The translations under genes were made by a program, and so were the position numbers. DNA of 64,000 nt from an uncultured Bacteroidaceae bacterium. Its GTDB lineage: Bacteria > Bacteroidota > Bacteroidia > Bacteroidales > Bacteroidaceae. The DNA lies in the NCBI GenBank assembly GCA_905234555.1, contig CAJOHO010000002.1:113499-177498 (forward strand), given 5' to 3'. Positions 30,175 to 40,340 of the stretch are shown here, piece after piece (position 1 is the first letter of the stretch; each line of letters opens with the position of its first letter). The notes beneath the pieces were generated by a model, which was given only the letters and a program-made list of their open reading frames with translations, was not told the origin of the DNA and did not search any database.

Positions 30175-31299
30175 TTAGAGTAGCGCCTTGATTTCGGCTT
30201 CGAGGTCTGTGATGTCGTCGCTGCGCTTCACGATTTCGTTGTTGCGGTCGATGATGAAGAAGGTGGGCAGTTGCTGTACGGCGTAGAGCTGGGCAACTGA
30301 TCCGTTAGCATCGCGAACACAAACCCAAGGCAGATTGCCTACGGTCTGTTTCCAGTTGTGTTCGTTGTTGTCAATCGATACCTGATAGATATCGAAACCT
30401 TGTTCGTGGTATTTGTTGTAGAGTTCGCGCAGGAAAAGCACATAGCGCATGGATTCCTGACTCTCATAATTGGAGAAGTCGAGCAGCGTCACCTGGCCTT
30501 TCATCTCAGAGACGGGATGCTGACGTCCGTTCACATCGGGCAATGAAAAACTCAGAATACCAGTTGTCTTCACTTTGGACTCATCGAACTTCAGCTCCTT
30601 CGTCTGTTGGGGTGCAGTGAGTTTCATACTCTTCGTTGCTACGTTCTTGATGGCCTTCGTACGTGGGGAATCAGGATAGCGGGCATCCCAAGCTGTGGCA
30701 ACGGCAGCGAAGCATTTTGCAGATTCACGGTCGGTCTGTGGTTCGAACACAGCCTGCGAAACGGCATAGTATGCGTAGGTGGTGTTGGGAGCTGGATAGA
30801 TGTACTTATCGCGTAGGAGAATCTTATAGGAATCGCGAAGGTGAAGAAGGCTGTCGGTCATCTCGCTGGGGTAGAGCGAAGCGTCTTTCTGTACTTTCTC
30901 TGCCGCTTCACTTAATTCTTTCATCAATTCGTTGATTTCTTTGATTTTCAGAGAACTATCAGAACCTTTCAGAGTATAGTTATCACTCATATCAGCAGCC
31001 TTTGCGTTGATAGAAATAGTCTCGGTAGAATCCACGGAGAAAGGTATGGTTTGGTCTGCCAGACGCAGCAGGTAGAAGTTGGGTGCGGAGGGTGCATCAG
31101 CAGAGAGTTCGAAGGTTCCGTCAGCATCCAAAGTGACAGAATCGAGCACTTGTGCGCCGTTGTCGGTGGTGAGTCCTTCGAGGTAAAGCATCTGGTCAGC
31201 AGCATCTGTGATGACTCCGCTAACTGTAAACTGAGGGTTCTTGTTGCAGGCACAAAGGGTAAGGACAGCAACTGCCATCCAAAGAGTTTTATGATTCAT
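30175..31299 (-). CDS. TlpA/thioredoxin-like lipoprotein with DUF4369-like N-terminus
   Basis: Start MNHKTLWMAVAVLTLCAC lipobox; thioredoxin-like C-terminal fold (LLDFSNYESQESMRYVLFLRELYNKYHEQGFDIYQVSID). Confidence 0.82.
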   Translation of the reverse strand: MNHKTLWMAVAVLTLCACNKNPQFTVSGVITDAADQMLYLEGLTTDNGAQVLDSVTLDADGTFELSADAPSAPNFYLLRLADQTIPFSVDSTETISINAKAADMSDNYTLKGSDSSLKIKEINELMKELSEAAEKVQKDASLYPSEMTDSLLHLRDSYKILLRDKYIYPAPNTTYAYYAVSQAVFEPQTDRESAKCFAAVATAWDARYPDSPRTKAIKNVATKSMKLTAPQQTKELKFDESKVKTTGILSFSLPDVNGRQHPVSEMKGQVTLLDFSNYESQESMRYVLFLRELYNKYHEQGFDIYQVSIDNNEHNWKQTVGNLPWVCVRDANGSVAQLYAVQQLPTFFIIDRNNEIVKRSDDITDLEAEIKALL

Positions 31300-31452
31300 A
31301 TTCTTTTGTTGTTTTGGCAATTCGAGGTGCAAAGTTACGAAAAATCGGGTGAATGACAAATACAAAACATGAAAAAGTGACTTGTCGATTGTGAGAACAT
31401 GCTGCTGGCATGATTTTTGCTGTTTCAAAATTCAGAAAGGAGACCACGAACA

Positions 31453-32199
31453 ATGGCAAAATTTATAGACTATTACAAGATTCTTGGCGTGAAAAAGGAC
31501 ATTCCCCAAGCGGAAATCAAGGCTGCTTACCGTAAACGCTCGAAGCAGTTCCATCCTGACTTGCACCCAGACGATCCGAAGGCAAAGGCGAAGTTTCAGC
31601 TTTTGAACGAGGCCTACGAGGTGCTGAACGATCCCAAGAAGCGTCAGCTGTACGACCAGTATGGCGAACACTGGGATAAGTTGGGTCAGGGTTTCGGAGG
31701 TGCTGGTGGTGCAGGTGGATTCAGCGGTTTCGAAGGCTTTGGTGATGGTGGCTTCAGCTTTAATATGGGCGGCAGCGGCTTCTCCGATTTCTTTGAACAG
31801 CTGTTTGGAGGAATGCGTGGAAAGCGTGCGGGCAAAGGCTTCAGTGGTGCTTATGGAACAGACGGAGGCTTTAGTGGCTTTGGCGGAACTGGTGGCTTTG
31901 GAACTGGCGCTGGCGGTTTTGGCGGTTTTTCACAAGAACCTGCAGACACAGAAGCCAGCGTGACTATTGATATGTTTACGGCTGTGTTGGGCGGTGAGAT
32001 TATCGTCCAGTCGCCATCTGGTAAATTCAAGATCAAAATCAAGCCAGGTACGCAACCAGGTTCAAAGATTCGTCTGAAAGGAAAAGGAACTCCGACTGCC
32101 AACGGAGGCAAGACGGATCTGATTCTGACATTGAATGTCAGCATCCCGACCACTCTGACAGAAAGTCAGCGTCAGTTGCTGGAACAGGCAAGACACTAA
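31453..32199 (+). CDS. DnaJ-domain co-chaperone (CbpA-like)
   Basis: J-domain [34 protein letters not shown]; Gly/Phe-rich linker; short C-terminal domain. Confidence 0.88.
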   Translation: MAKFIDYYKILGVKKDIPQAEIKAAYRKRSKQFHPDLHPDDPKAKAKFQLLNEAYEVLNDPKKRQLYDQYGEHWDKLGQGFGGAGGAGGFSGFEGFGDGGFSFNMGGSGFSDFFEQLFGGMRGKRAGKGFSGAYGTDGGFSGFGGTGGFGTGAGGFGGFSQEPADTEASVTIDMFTAVLGGEIIVQSPSGKFKIKIKPGTQPGSKIRLKGKGTPTANGGKTDLILTLNVSIPTTLTESQRQLLEQARH

Positions 32200-32248
32200 C
32201 CCCTTTGCTTCTCTTCTCACAAAAGGAAGTTAAACGAACTACATGTAG

Positions 32249-35035
32249 TTACGAAAAGAAATCAGGCTTACGACGGCGAGCTTCTTCCAAAGGTAGAGGT
32301 TCGCTGTCTGCTTTCTCGTGATCCTGAGAGAGTTGGGCGTATCGCTGTTGCAATTCTTCAGCATAAACTTGCTGCTGTTCCTTGTTGAGCAGACGGCTGA
32401 TGGCTTGTGCGTTCTGCGAAGCGTCCTTCATCCAGACAACTGGCGCTTGATAGACTGGGGCTATCTTTAGGGCTGTGTGGAGTTCGCTGGTGGTCGCTCC
32501 GCCAATCATCAGCGGAATGTGCAGGTGGCGTTCTTGTAAGGCACGAGCTACATTCACCATTTCCTCCAGCGAAGGTGTAATCAGTCCGCTCAGTCCAATG
32601 ATATCTACTTGTTTCTCAACGGCTTTGTTGACGATTTCTTCCGCAGGAACCATCACACCTAAGTCGATGACTTCGTAGCCGTTACAGCCCAATACCACGC
32701 TGACGATATTCTTGCCGATATCGTGTACGTCACCTTTCACGGTGGCAAGGAGAACACGAGGGGAGTCGGACCCACCCCCAACAGACTCACCCTCTTGGGG
32801 AAGGGTTTGTTGTAGTATCTCCACCGCACGTTTCATCGTTCGTGCTGTTTTCACCACTTGAGGCAGGAACATTTTGCCTGCTCCGAAGAGTTCGCCCACG
32901 TGGTTCATCGCATTCATCAGCGGTCCTTCGATGATGCGGATGGCACTTCCGTATTTCTCTAAAGCTTCTGTTAAGTCCGCTTCCAAGTGCTCCGTCACTC
33001 CTTTGGTGAGGGCGTAGGAAAGACGCTCCTCCAGCGACAGCTTCTCTCGTTCTTCCTGTGGAGAGGCTGTTTGAGGGGTCTTCTCCTGCTTATATTGTTC
33101 TGCCAATTCGATGAGCCGTTCTGTGGCATCGGTCTTGCGGTTGAGCAAGACGTCGTCAATGGCTTCGAGCAAATTTGCATCGATGTCTGCGTAGGTGACC
33201 TTGGTGGCAGGATTGACAATACCGAAATCCTGTCCTACCTGGATGGTGTGGTAGAGAAAGACGGCATGCATGGCTTCGCGGATGTAGTTGTTGCCACGAA
33301 ACGAGAAACTGAGGTTACTGACGCCTCCGCTCACATGGGCACCAGGCAGGTGGTGGCGAATCCATTCGGTGGCGCGGATGAAGTCGAGGGCATAATTGTT
33401 GTGCTCTTCCATACCTGTGGCAACAGCCAGCACGTTAGGGTCGAAGATGATGTCGGTAGTAGGAAAATGCAGTTCATCCACCAGAATACGGTACGCCCGT
33501 TCACAAATATTGATTCTGCGTTCAAACGTGGTGGCTTGTCCTTCTTCGTCGAAAGCCATCACCACAACGGCAGCACCCAGTCTCTGAATCACCTGTGCAT
33601 GACGACGGAACACTTCTTCGCCTTCCTTCAGGGAGATGGAATTGACGATGCACTTTCCTTGCACGCATTTCAATCCTGCTTCAATCACACCCCATTGTGA
33701 GGAGTCTATCATGATAGGAACGCGAGAGATGTCTGGGTCGGACATCATCAGGTTCAGGAAGTTGACCATCTCTGCTTTTGTATCGAGCAGACCGTCGTCC
33801 ATATTTACATCCAGCACTAAGGCTCCGTCCTCTACCTGCTTGCGGGCAATGCTGAGGGCTTCTTCGTAGTTCTTTTCGTTGATGAGTCGCAGGAACTTGC
33901 GTGAACCCGCCACATTGCAGCGTTCGCCCACGTTGATGAAACGACGCTCAGGCGTGAGTTCCAGTAATTCCAAGCCCGACAGCCATAAATTCTGTGGTTG
34001 GGGAACAGGACGATGAAGGTGCTCTGGGTTGACGTTTTTGGCAATCGGAACGAACTTGGCGATGTACTCGTCTGTCGTTCCGCAACAGCCGCCGATGATA
34101 TTCACCAGTCCTTCATCCACATATTCCTGTACCTGGGCAGCCATCTCTTCAGCGGTCTGGTCGTATTGCCCAAGTGAATTGGGCAGACCGGCGTTGGGGT
34201 AGGCGCTGATATAATAGGGTGCATGGTGTGCCAGTTCGCGAAGGAAAGGCTTGAGTTGTCGGGCACCGAAAGAACAGTTAAGTCCGACGGAGAAGATATC
34301 GGCATGCTGGACAGAAGCCAGGAAGGCGTCGAGTGTTTGTCCGGAAAGCGTTCGTCCAGCTACATCGGAGACGGTGACAGAAAGCATGATAGGTACACGT
34401 CTGCTTGTTGCCTTCATGGCGTCTTCTGCAGCGAAGAGTGCAGCTTTGGCGTTGAGTGTGTCGAAGATGGTTTCGATGAGCAAGGCATCCACACCGCCTG
34501 TGAGCAAAGCCGTCATCTGTTCTGTGTAGGCTTCAGCCAGTTGGTCGAAAGTGAGGTTTCGCAGGGCAGGATTGTTTACATCAGGACTGATGCTGCAAGT
34601 GCGGTTGGTAGGACCGATGCTGCCTGCTACGAATCGTGGTTTCTCAGGATGGCGTTGTGTGTATTCGTCAGCCAGTTCGCGTGCAATACGTGCGCCTTCG
34701 AGGTTCATTTCTTTCACAAACGCTTCCACGTGGTAGTCCTGCTGGGAAATGCGTTGGGAAGAGAAGGTGTTGGTCTCGATGATATCGGCACCTGCTTCCA
34801 GATATTTGCGATGGATATCGCGAACGATGTCGGGGCGTGTGAGATTGAGGATATCGTTGTTCCCTTTCATCAGACCAGGAACATCAGCGAATTGCGAACT
34901 GCGGAAATCTGCTTCCGTCAGTCCGTACTGCTGAATCATGGTGCCCATCGCTCCGTCAAGGATGAGTAGGCGCTGGGAGATTATGTCGTGGAGTGTCTGC
35001 ATTTCTTCTTGAGTTTGTTGCGATAATCGCAACAT
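32249..35035 (-). CDS. metH: Cobalamin-dependent methionine synthase, short form lacking the C-terminal activation domain
   Basis: Hcy, pterin, cap and B12 (GDVHDIGKN) domains; ORF ends shortly after the B12 domain. Confidence 0.93.
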   Translation of the reverse strand: MLRLSQQTQEEMQTLHDIISQRLLILDGAMGTMIQQYGLTEADFRSSQFADVPGLMKGNNDILNLTRPDIVRDIHRKYLEAGADIIETNTFSSQRISQQDYHVEAFVKEMNLEGARIARELADEYTQRHPEKPRFVAGSIGPTNRTCSISPDVNNPALRNLTFDQLAEAYTEQMTALLTGGVDALLIETIFDTLNAKAALFAAEDAMKATSRRVPIMLSVTVSDVAGRTLSGQTLDAFLASVQHADIFSVGLNCSFGARQLKPFLRELAHHAPYYISAYPNAGLPNSLGQYDQTAEEMAAQVQEYVDEGLVNIIGGCCGTTDEYIAKFVPIAKNVNPEHLHRPVPQPQNLWLSGLELLELTPERRFINVGERCNVAGSRKFLRLINEKNYEEALSIARKQVEDGALVLDVNMDDGLLDTKAEMVNFLNLMMSDPDISRVPIMIDSSQWGVIEAGLKCVQGKCIVNSISLKEGEEVFRRHAQVIQRLGAAVVVMAFDEEGQATTFERRINICERAYRILVDELHFPTTDIIFDPNVLAVATGMEEHNNYALDFIRATEWIRHHLPGAHVSGGVSNLSFSFRGNNYIREAMHAVFLYHTIQVGQDFGIVNPATKVTYADIDANLLEAIDDVLLNRKTDATERLIELAEQYKQEKTPQTASPQEEREKLSLEERLSYALTKGVTEHLEADLTEALEKYGSAIRIIEGPLMNAMNHVGELFGAGKMFLPQVVKTARTMKRAVEILQQTLPQEGESVGGGSDSPRVLLATVKGDVHDIGKNIVSVVLGCNGYEVIDLGVMVPAEEIVNKAVEKQVDIIGLSGLITPSLEEMVNVARALQERHLHIPLMIGGATTSELHTALKIAPVYQAPVVWMKDASQNAQAISRLLNKEQQQVYAEELQQRYAQLSQDHEKADSEPLPLEEARRRKPDFFS

Positions 35036-35045
35036 ACAAAACTAT

Positions 35046-35513
35046 TTAGTGCTTCAGGGCGCGATCCATTTCGCGGCGGTCTTCTTTCTCTTTGAGGGTT
35101 TGGCGCTTGTCGAATTCTTTCTTACCTTTGGCCAGCGCTATATCGAGCTTTGCCAGTCCTTTCTCGTTGATAAACAGACGGATGGGAACAATTGTGTAGC
35201 CTGGTGTCTTCGAGTCTGCCTCCAGACTGCGCAACTCCCTTTTGTTGAGCAGAAGTTTCCGTTCTCGTCGTTCGGTATGGTTGTTGTAGGAGCCTTGCAG
35301 GTAGAGAGATATGTTCATGTTCTTTACCCACAGCTCCCCATTGGAGAAGTAGCAATAGGTATCGACCAACGATGCTTTGCCTTGACGGATAGACTTGATT
35401 TCCGTCCCCGTCAGGACGATGCCAGCCGTGAATGTGTCGATGAAGGCATAGTCGAAGGAAGCGCGTTTGTTCTTGATGTTGATATGCTGTTGTTTGATTT
35501 CTTTCTTTGCCAT
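35046..35513 (-). CDS. smpB: SsrA-binding protein
   Basis: [39 protein letters not shown]. Confidence 0.95.
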   Translation of the reverse strand: MAKKEIKQQHINIKNKRASFDYAFIDTFTAGIVLTGTEIKSIRQGKASLVDTYCYFSNGELWVKNMNISLYLQGSYNNHTERRERKLLLNKRELRSLEADSKTPGYTIVPIRLFINEKGLAKLDIALAKGKKEFDKRQTLKEKEDRREMDRALKH

Positions 35514-35559
35514 CTTTTCTCTAAACTTCTTAATTCACTTTTTACACTTGACCTGCGGT

Positions 35560-35640
35560 CGAGCCTGCTCACGCTCGGCATAGCTCAAACGAGTTTGGCT
35601 CTGCTCTTGCTCAATCGCAGCCTTCACTCTTTACGCTCTA
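35560..35640. repeat. Dispersed repeat containing GGCATAGCTCAAACGAGTTTGGCTCTGC
   Basis: Second copy at about 58005-58075. Confidence 0.6.
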
Positions 35641-36156
35641 CTATCTCTCCCCCTTGGGGGAGCTGGAGGGGGCCTCGATTCTGAAATCCTCCTCGTGCTC
35701 TTTGACATACTGAGCAATGGCGGGCGTGATTTCTTCCTGATAGTCGTCGAGGAACTCGTCGCCCATCTCGTTCATCGTGTCCTGCTGCTCATAGAGTGCC
35801 ATAAACTCTTCCTCACTTAAGTCTGCTTCCAGCTCATTCTTGTGCAGATGGTATTCGCGACGAACATCGAACAGGAACTTTCCGAAGTCTTTCAGCCCCC
35901 ACACTTTCTTCATCATCATGGGGAACGGACCGTCGAGCACATAGGGACCGAAGCCGTTCTGGATGAGTTGCACGAATCCGCCTTCCATCACTTCGTCGAG
36001 CAGGAAGCGGTAAGCCAACAGCGTGTGCTGGTTGGCGTTCAGCTGATCCATGTTGTCGGCAGTCAGTGAGCCTCCGATGTGTTGGAGGTAGGAATCCGTA
36101 AGTTGGTGGATGAAGTCTGTTGCTTCAAGCACTTGGGAGAGGTCTGTTTCGTTCAT
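35641..36156 (-). CDS. DMP19/DUF4375-like hypothetical protein
   Basis: ORF 171 aa; GFVQLIQNGFGPYVLDGPFPMMMKKVWGL. Confidence 0.65.
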   Translation of the reverse strand: MNETDLSQVLEATDFIHQLTDSYLQHIGGSLTADNMDQLNANQHTLLAYRFLLDEVMEGGFVQLIQNGFGPYVLDGPFPMMMKKVWGLKDFGKFLFDVRREYHLHKNELEADLSEEEFMALYEQQDTMNEMGDEFLDDYQEEITPAIAQYVKEHEEDFRIEAPSSSPKGER

Positions 36157-36202
36157 ATTGCGAGCTGATTCGTTCTTTATTCTTGTTCTTTAGGCGAAGT
36201 CA

Positions 36203-38209
36203 TTATTTGTTGATTTCCTTGATGAATCCGTTTCTGTAGGCATATAGGAGTTTCTTGAGGTTCTCCACCTTTGCCAGCAGCGTACGTCCCTTGTCGGTGT
36301 CCTTCACATACATTCGCTTGCTGCTCATTTCCACAATCTGCGTCGAACTCTTGATGTCGTCGCCGCTGATGATGGCTTCGTTGGCTGAGCGGAAAGGCTG
36401 GTGCTGTACGAGGTCAAGACCACGTGAGTGGAACGTGAGGGTGTAGCCGGCGATGCCAGTCTTCGGCTGGTAGGCTTTGGAGAATCCGCCGTCGATGACG
36501 AGCAGCTTGCCGTTCGCCTTGATAGGCGTTTCACCTTTCAGCGTACGTACCGGCACATGTCCGTTGATGATGTGACGGTGTTCGCCTTCCACTCCGAAAC
36601 TGTCGAGAATCATGTCAATCACCTTCTCGTCGTTGTTGTACTGGTAGTAGTAGCCTTTGGCTTCCTTGTGGGTGGTCTTGTCGGCAATGAAGTAACGTTC
36701 GAAGGTGGTCATCTTGTCTTTGTCGAACAGCGGAGAGTCGGGACCGCACCACAGATACCAGATGTAGTCCTGGGCGAAGAGCCGTTCTTCTTCGGGTGTG
36801 TCGCGACTGAAGGCTTCACGCACGATGTAACCGGTCTTCTTCATCAGCTCGATCCCTTTGTACCGCTTGCCGCGAATCTCCACTTCCTTCAGCGAACCGT
36901 CTTCGTTGAGCGGAACGCTGGCGTGGTACATGAGGTTGGAGTTCGCAATGGCGTACATACAGCCGTGAGCCAGCAGACAATCCACATGACGGTGCAGCTT
37001 GTCGCTCGTCAGGAACGAATGGGTGATACGTTGCATCAGCAGTTCTTCCTCTTCGCTCAGGGCGTAAGGATCTTGCGGATTGACGGTGGGCAGGCAGGAG
37101 TCGAGTAGGGGATAGTCCTTGTCGTCCAGACGGATGGTGCCTTTCTGCTGGTCGATGAGGTGAAGCAGTTTGCGGTCTTCCATGTGGAAGTCGGGACGTC
37201 GGTCGATGATGCGGGCTTCCTCCTTGAACTGAATGATGGTGATGGCTTTGTGCATCAGCGCAATCAGACGTCGTGTCTTCTCGTCGATGTTGTTATCCTT
37301 GCCTGGATCGAGCAGTCCGAACTGCGAACAGGGATCATTGGCGTAGGTCTCGAGTGCAAATGTAGCCAGCGGCATGAGGTTGATGCCGTAGCCATCTTCG
37401 AGTGTGGCGAGGTTGCCGTAGCGGAGTGTCAGACGAAGCACATTACAGATGCAGGCACGGTTTCCGGCTGCTGCGCCAAACCACTCGATGTCGTGATTTC
37501 CCCACACGATGTCCCAGTGGCTGTAGTTGCAAAGCGTGTCCATGATGAGGTGGGCACCTGCACCTCGGTCGAAGATGTCGCCTAACAGGTGGAGGCGGTC
37601 GATGGCAAGACGCTGGATGAGTTTGCAGATTTCGATGATGAACTCGTCGGCACGCTGGGTCTCGATGATGGTCTGCACGATGACGTTGTAGTAGCGGTGT
37701 TTCTTCTCACCGTAACCAGAATAGCTTTCGTGGAGCAGTTCTTCGATGATGTAGCCGAACTCGCGTGGCAGTTCCTTGCGGATCTTCGAGCGTGTGTATT
37801 TCGACGACACTTCGCGACAAACCTGCATCAGGTGGTTGAGCGTCACAGCATAGAACTCACCCATATCCTTCTCCGTAGCCTTGATGAGCTGGAGCTTTTG
37901 TTCTGGATAGTAAATCAGGGTGCAGAGTTCACGCTTCTCTGCTTTCTTCAGGGCATCGCCGAAAATCTCGTTCACTTTCCGCTTCACGTAGCCGGAGGCG
38001 TTGCGCAACACGTGGTTGAACGCATCGCTCTCGCCGTGAGGGTCGCTGATGAAATGCTCCGTAGGTTTGGGCAGATTCAGGATGGCCTGAAGATTGATAA
38101 TCTCCGTGCTGGCATCGGCAATGGTTGGATAGCTCTGTGCCAACAGTTGCAGGTAGCGCAGGTCTTCCTTGATGCTTTCTTCGCTGATGATAGTCTCCTT
38201 CTGATCCAT
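36203..38209 (-). CDS. fbp: Fructose-1,6-bisphosphatase class III
   Basis: 668 aa; SDPHGESDAFNHVLRNASG; GDIFDRGAGAHLIMD; WGNHDIEWFGAAAGN. Confidence 0.93.
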   Translation of the reverse strand: MDQKETIISEESIKEDLRYLQLLAQSYPTIADASTEIINLQAILNLPKPTEHFISDPHGESDAFNHVLRNASGYVKRKVNEIFGDALKKAEKRELCTLIYYPEQKLQLIKATEKDMGEFYAVTLNHLMQVCREVSSKYTRSKIRKELPREFGYIIEELLHESYSGYGEKKHRYYNVIVQTIIETQRADEFIIEICKLIQRLAIDRLHLLGDIFDRGAGAHLIMDTLCNYSHWDIVWGNHDIEWFGAAAGNRACICNVLRLTLRYGNLATLEDGYGINLMPLATFALETYANDPCSQFGLLDPGKDNNIDEKTRRLIALMHKAITIIQFKEEARIIDRRPDFHMEDRKLLHLIDQQKGTIRLDDKDYPLLDSCLPTVNPQDPYALSEEEELLMQRITHSFLTSDKLHRHVDCLLAHGCMYAIANSNLMYHASVPLNEDGSLKEVEIRGKRYKGIELMKKTGYIVREAFSRDTPEEERLFAQDYIWYLWCGPDSPLFDKDKMTTFERYFIADKTTHKEAKGYYYQYNNDEKVIDMILDSFGVEGEHRHIINGHVPVRTLKGETPIKANGKLLVIDGGFSKAYQPKTGIAGYTLTFHSRGLDLVQHQPFRSANEAIISGDDIKSSTQIVEMSSKRMYVKDTDKGRTLLAKVENLKKLLYAYRNGFIKEINK

Positions 38210-38310
38210 GTTTCTAAGCTTTGAATCTGCAAAGATAAGGAAAATTCTTTAATTTGCCTGCTTCACAGGCCTAAAATCTGAAAAAACTGCCTGCTACCTT
38301 CCCAAACAGC

Positions 38311-38345
38311 GACGCACATTCACCGATTTGGCAAATGTGCGTCAC
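38311..38345. terminator. 10-bp hairpin GACGCACATT...AATGTGCGTC
   Basis: Perfect inverted repeat in the intergenic region. Confidence 0.5.
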
Positions 38346-38433
38346 TTTTAAGTTAGTCTTATTCTGTGTTTGTGTTGGGCTAAAATATCTTTCTGTTTAG
38401 TAAGAATCTCGTTCTGTTAAGTCAGTCTGTCTC

Positions 38434-38988
38434 TTAATTCTTTCGTCCTGGTCCTGCTTGTCCTCCGTTTTTCCAATGTCCGCCCTGTCCGCCTTGACCT
38501 CCGTTGTTCCATCGGCCAGACTGTCCTCCTTGTCCTGGTGGAGAGAAACGGCGGAGTGCGTACATATTGAATTTGAAGAGTGCTCCGCGAACCTTGTGGA
38601 TCTTCTTCCAGCTGAGCACAGAGTGGAACTTCTTGTAGTAGGTCTGCTCGATGGTCTTGTTGTCGATTTCGAGTGCCAGACACTTCTTCAGCGTACGTTC
38701 GTAGTCCGCTTCGCTGCTGTTTTCGTTGCAGGATGCCATGAGTCGTGTGGCTTCCATGTTGTTCTGACGTTCCAGCTCCAGCATTTTGTGGATCATGGGG
38801 AAGAGACGTTGCGCTTCCGACTCTGTGAGACCGGCATCACGTGTGACAAAGGATTCCAGCTCCTTGTTGTAGTTTTCAGGAGAGAACTGTCGTCTGTCTC
38901 TGCCTCCGTTCCCGCCCTGTTGATTCCATTGCGCCATTGCGCAGAGGCTCATGGTGAGGCAAAGGGTTATGAGGGTGATTCGTTTCAT
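38434..38988 (-). CDS. Secreted Spy/LTXXQ-like hypothetical protein
   Basis: Signal peptide; helical region; last gene of an ECF-sigma operon. Confidence 0.55.
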   Translation of the reverse strand: MKRITLITLCLTMSLCAMAQWNQQGGNGGRDRRQFSPENYNKELESFVTRDAGLTESEAQRLFPMIHKMLELERQNNMEATRLMASCNENSSEADYERTLKKCLALEIDNKTIEQTYYKKFHSVLSWKKIHKVRGALFKFNMYALRRFSPPGQGGQSGRWNNGGQGGQGGHWKNGGQAGPGRKN

Positions 38989-39055
38989 TGTTGTTTTGTT
39001 TTTAGTTGTGTTTGGGCTTGGTTAAAAAGAGGTCTGATGGTGTCGCAAAGGAGTT

Positions 39056-39490
39056 TTACATTCCGGCTCCGGAGAGGTAGTTGTAGATGTCTGCCTCATC
39101 GACAAGTGCGTAGCTGAGTGCTTCTTCGCTGTACTCGTCGTAGCCGTATTCGTCCTCCTGCATGTTTGTGTTGTTCTGGGCTAAAGCCTGCTGAGTGGAC
39201 TGTGAGCCTGTGCCGTTCTGGATGTCAGGACCTGAACTGGTGACCCAGAAGAAAGCACCTGCGATGCAGGCAGCAGCCGCCGTAGTAAGGAACCACGTGA
39301 TACGTGAACGCTTGGCAGCGCGGTTGTGGCTCTTCAGCTCAACAACCTTGCTGGCAGTCTGGTTCTGCTCTGCGCGTGGTTCTTCAGGCAACTGACTCAT
39401 CACTCGCTCCGTGAGATTCTCGAAGTATCCCTTGGGAGTGGTGAAGGGGTTGCGCTTCTCCAATTGGTCGATGTTGAACTTCTGCTTCAT
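39056..39490 (-). CDS. Small single-TM protein, probable anti-sigma-like partner
   Basis: One central TM (ITWFLTTAAAACIAGAFFWVTS) directly downstream of the ECF sigma factor. Confidence 0.55.
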   Translation of the reverse strand: MKQKFNIDQLEKRNPFTTPKGYFENLTERVMSQLPEEPRAEQNQTASKVVELKSHNRAAKRSRITWFLTTAAAACIAGAFFWVTSSGPDIQNGTGSQSTQQALAQNNTNMQEDEYGYDEYSEEALSYALVDEADIYNYLSGAGM

Positions 39491-39606
39491 GACTTTATTG
39501 AGTTTTTTTGTGGCTTGGTCTAAAGCTGGTGTTTAGAACCAGTCTAATTCGTTTGACTATGATTGTTTTGGAAAGTTTAATCGGTTGGGTGAAAAAATCG
39601 AAAAGT

Positions 39607-40182
39607 TTAATCGTGCTGATGGAAAAAATCTTCAATTTTCTTGACAGCAAGGTGGTAAGAAGCTTTGAGCGCACCCACGCTGGTACCTGTAATCTCCGAC
39701 ATATCCTCGTATTTCATCTCCTGGTAGTACTTCATGGTGAAGACGGCCCGTTGTTTGGAGGGTAGGGAAGCGATGGCTGCCTGCAGGAGGGCTTCTGTCT
39801 CGTCACCGTCGAAGTAAGGATCGCTTTGGAGGGTGTTGGCGAGTGTGAGGGTGCTGCCTTCGTCGTCGTCGTCACCCAGGGGTGAGGTATCGATGGAGAT
39901 GGTCTCGTGCTGGTGGCTGAGGAAGGTAAGTGCTTCGTTGTAGGCAATTCGGAACAGCCACGTCTGGAGTTTGCTGTCGCCTCTGAACGTATGCAGGCTG
40001 CTCCAAGCCTTCACGAACGTATTTTGCAGCACGTCGTCAGCATCGTCGTGGTAGGTCACCATACGGCGAATCTGCCAATAGAGGCTTTGCCCATAGATAT
40101 TCACCACGTCTTCGAAGGCGCGGCGTTGGGTCTGTGGGTCACGTAAGCGGCTGATCAGTTCTGCTTCGTTCACTTGCTTCAT
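39607..40182 (-). CDS. ECF-subfamily RNA polymerase sigma-70 factor
   Basis: DDVLQNTFVKAWSSLHTFRGDSKLQTWLFRIAYNEAL; LPSKQRAVFTMKYYQEMKYEDMSEITG. Confidence 0.93.
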   Translation of the reverse strand: MKQVNEAELISRLRDPQTQRRAFEDVVNIYGQSLYWQIRRMVTYHDDADDVLQNTFVKAWSSLHTFRGDSKLQTWLFRIAYNEALTFLSHQHETISIDTSPLGDDDDEGSTLTLANTLQSDPYFDGDETEALLQAAIASLPSKQRAVFTMKYYQEMKYEDMSEITGTSVGALKASYHLAVKKIEDFFHQHD

Positions 40183-40253
40183 ATTCTATCAGACGGGGTA
40201 AAGGGTGAAAAGTTTAAGGCGAAGCGAAATTTACACTCAATTATGTTCAAAAA

Positions 40254-40294
40254 AATAGTTGACGTTAGATGCCGGGCATCTTCAATCAACTATT
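40254..40294 (-). terminator. Nested hairpin AATAGTTGA(..AGATGCCgGGCATCT..)TCAACTATT
   Basis: Downstream of the CTD mini-protein gene. Confidence 0.6.
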
Positions 40295-40340
40295 CTGTTA
40301 TGCTTATGGAAGAAAAACGTGCGGTACGAGGGGCGGCTTC

